Below, piece after piece: positions 62,689 through 64,000 of a DNA stretch of 64,000 nucleotides. The DNA comes from Triglochin maritima (taxonomy: Eukaryota > Streptophyta > Magnoliopsida > Alismatales > Juncaginaceae). How positions within the stretch are numbered: the stretch's first letter is position 1; each line of letters starts with the position of its first letter. The position numbers were made by a program, and so were the translations under genes. Location of the stretch: contig OY821789.1 of the NCBI GenBank assembly GCA_963682175.1, positions 3,720,001-3,784,000 of the forward strand, given 5' to 3'. The notes under the pieces were generated by a model. That model saw nothing but the letters and a program-made list of their open reading frames with translations, made no database searches and had not been told where the DNA came from.

Positions 62689-64000
62689 TGCAATCCTGGT
62701 GTTCTGAGTCCATATGTGGTGGGTAGCTGGAGTCGTATCTTGGGTTGCATGCATGTTGGTCGTTCTTAAATTTTGCTGAAGTTTTCGACAGTCAGTGGTC
62801 ACATCTGTCTCTCTAACTCTAGGATTGGCTCCATTTGGAACTGGGTTCAATTTAAAAAGGAATGGGCTTAAGGATAACTGATGAGAAGCATTTGCGGACA
62901 TCGTGACGGAGGTCAGAACTCCCTTGAGGAAGGCCAAGAGGGAGTCGTATTCCTTATTACAGAAAATTGATCTAATCCTTAACTCCTTTTTGCCATCCCA
63001 CGCATTGAAATTGACAATATTGCATTCATCTGAAGCTTACTCTGCTGGGTCCATCAACAAAACTGTATCTGTTGTCATGCTTGGTGGTGTTCTATCATAT
63101 TGGTCCATCGTATGATTCTTTGATATTCAGCTTTGGCTTTGTCACCGATCAATCAGACCGCCCTGCATTCTTGTCCTCTCTTCAGTCCATTTCATCTCGG
63201 GCATTCATAACTGTCATGCATTTTTATTTGTCAGCCTGTTGGCATATTTACTTGATTGCATCTTCTCATACATGTACATTTGCGGTCCTTCATGGTTGGC
63301 TGCTGAATTATGTTCATCCCCCATATATATATTGCATGACTTCATTTTTAGCATTATATTGCACGAGTTTGTTATTGTTTTGGTAGTTGATTCTTTGGCA
63401 GTTAGGACAATTTTCATAAGTGGTGAATTAGTTCATTGGCTGATGAGATATTATTCTTCTTTGGAAGGAAACAAGGAGATTCATCCATTGTTTGGCTTCT
63501 GCATGATTTTTCCCCCTTTTGATATTTCATGTAAAATATGCTTCTTTTTTACATTTTCTCGAGGGTTTATTTTCAGATCTTTCTTACACCACGGAAGGAT
63601 AAGTAAGCTTCTTGTCAGTTACGCGGCAGTTCTTGCTTTTACAAGCAGAAACGTTTGGAATCAGCAAGTTTTATTCAGTATGGCTTGTCTATTAATGTTG
63701 GCTCACAGATATTACAATTACATTTTTTAGGATATACCAATTTGCCTTTCTTTTGGGCACCGAATTTGAGATTCCTTTGAAGTTCAACACTATAATAACG
63801 TACTTCTCGGACGTCATGTTTTCTCTCACAGATACATCAGTTTCTCTCTGACACGTCAACATAAATCAATCTTCCCAAATTTTTCTTAATCACATCCACA
63901 AACAACTCAAGCGTCTTACATTCTCTTCCTTTCATGTCATCATTTACCCGTAATATTAAAATATGTTAAAAATATAAACAAATAAAAAATATATTTTCAT
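62689..64000. other. 3' flank of importin beta gene
   Basis: No exon supported. The first few hundred bases should be the importin 3' UTR. Longer chance frames (to 63730) have no recognisable domain. Confidence 0.6.

Noticed and set aside
63239..63730. 163-codon frame downstream of importin beta
   Set aside because: Hydrophobic, low-information sequence in AT-rich 3' flank, overlapping frames on the other strand, no family resemblance.

Overview
This window is nuclear DNA from a flowering plant, most likely a eudicot. The evidence is AT-rich DNA, many short GT-AG exons with long introns, plant-specific gene families (Di19, NFD6-like, RTNLB reticulon), and dense hAT, MITE and Ty1/copia insertions. 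No bacterial-type operon, CRISPR array or RNA gene was seen. Exon borders were placed by hand from splice sites, reading phase and recalled family sequence, so an error of about one base is possible.

Layout: (1) 2.5-8.3 kb, minus strand: IPI1/TEX10-like ribosome-biogenesis gene, 5' part clear, one internal exon and the 3' end not found. (2) 11.3-31.4 kb, plus strand: a full-length but decayed glycogen phosphorylase gene of the plant 'glycogen phosphorylase 1-like' class with an N-terminal ACT-like domain. All 22 expected exons can be found, but frameshifts, a stop codon and a lost splice donor make it a likely pseudogene. Its introns hold a hAT transposon with a perfect 8-bp target duplication, MITE-like elements and LINE/copia scraps. 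(3) 31.6-33.7 kb: long AT-rich inverted repeat. (4) 34.6-38.1 kb, minus strand: CBP20, nuclear cap-binding subunit, with an AT-AC U12-type intron. (5) 38.7-39.7 kb: TIR element carrying two 33-bp hairpin-repeat arrays. (6) 40.3-40.8 kb: NFD6-like mitochondrial protein, with a young but coding-dead Ty1/copia element (41.0-47.3 kb) in its next intron. (7) 51.0-53.1 kb, plus strand: Di19 zinc-finger gene, also with an AT-AC U12-type intron, whose 3' splice site is duplicated. (8) 53.9-56.3 kb, minus strand: reticulon-like protein, convergent with Di19. (9) 60.0-62.7 kb, plus strand: importin subunit beta-1.

The genes are unrelated housekeeping or stress genes and do not form a pathway. CBP20 and importin beta are functionally linked in nuclear import, but their proximity here looks accidental. 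I found no convincing wholly new system. The items most worth a second look are the two AT-AC introns that both contain 25-27 nt C tracts (sense strand), the duplicated U12 3' splice site in Di19, the dying ACT-phosphorylase, and the copia element with near-identical LTRs around a ruined interior.
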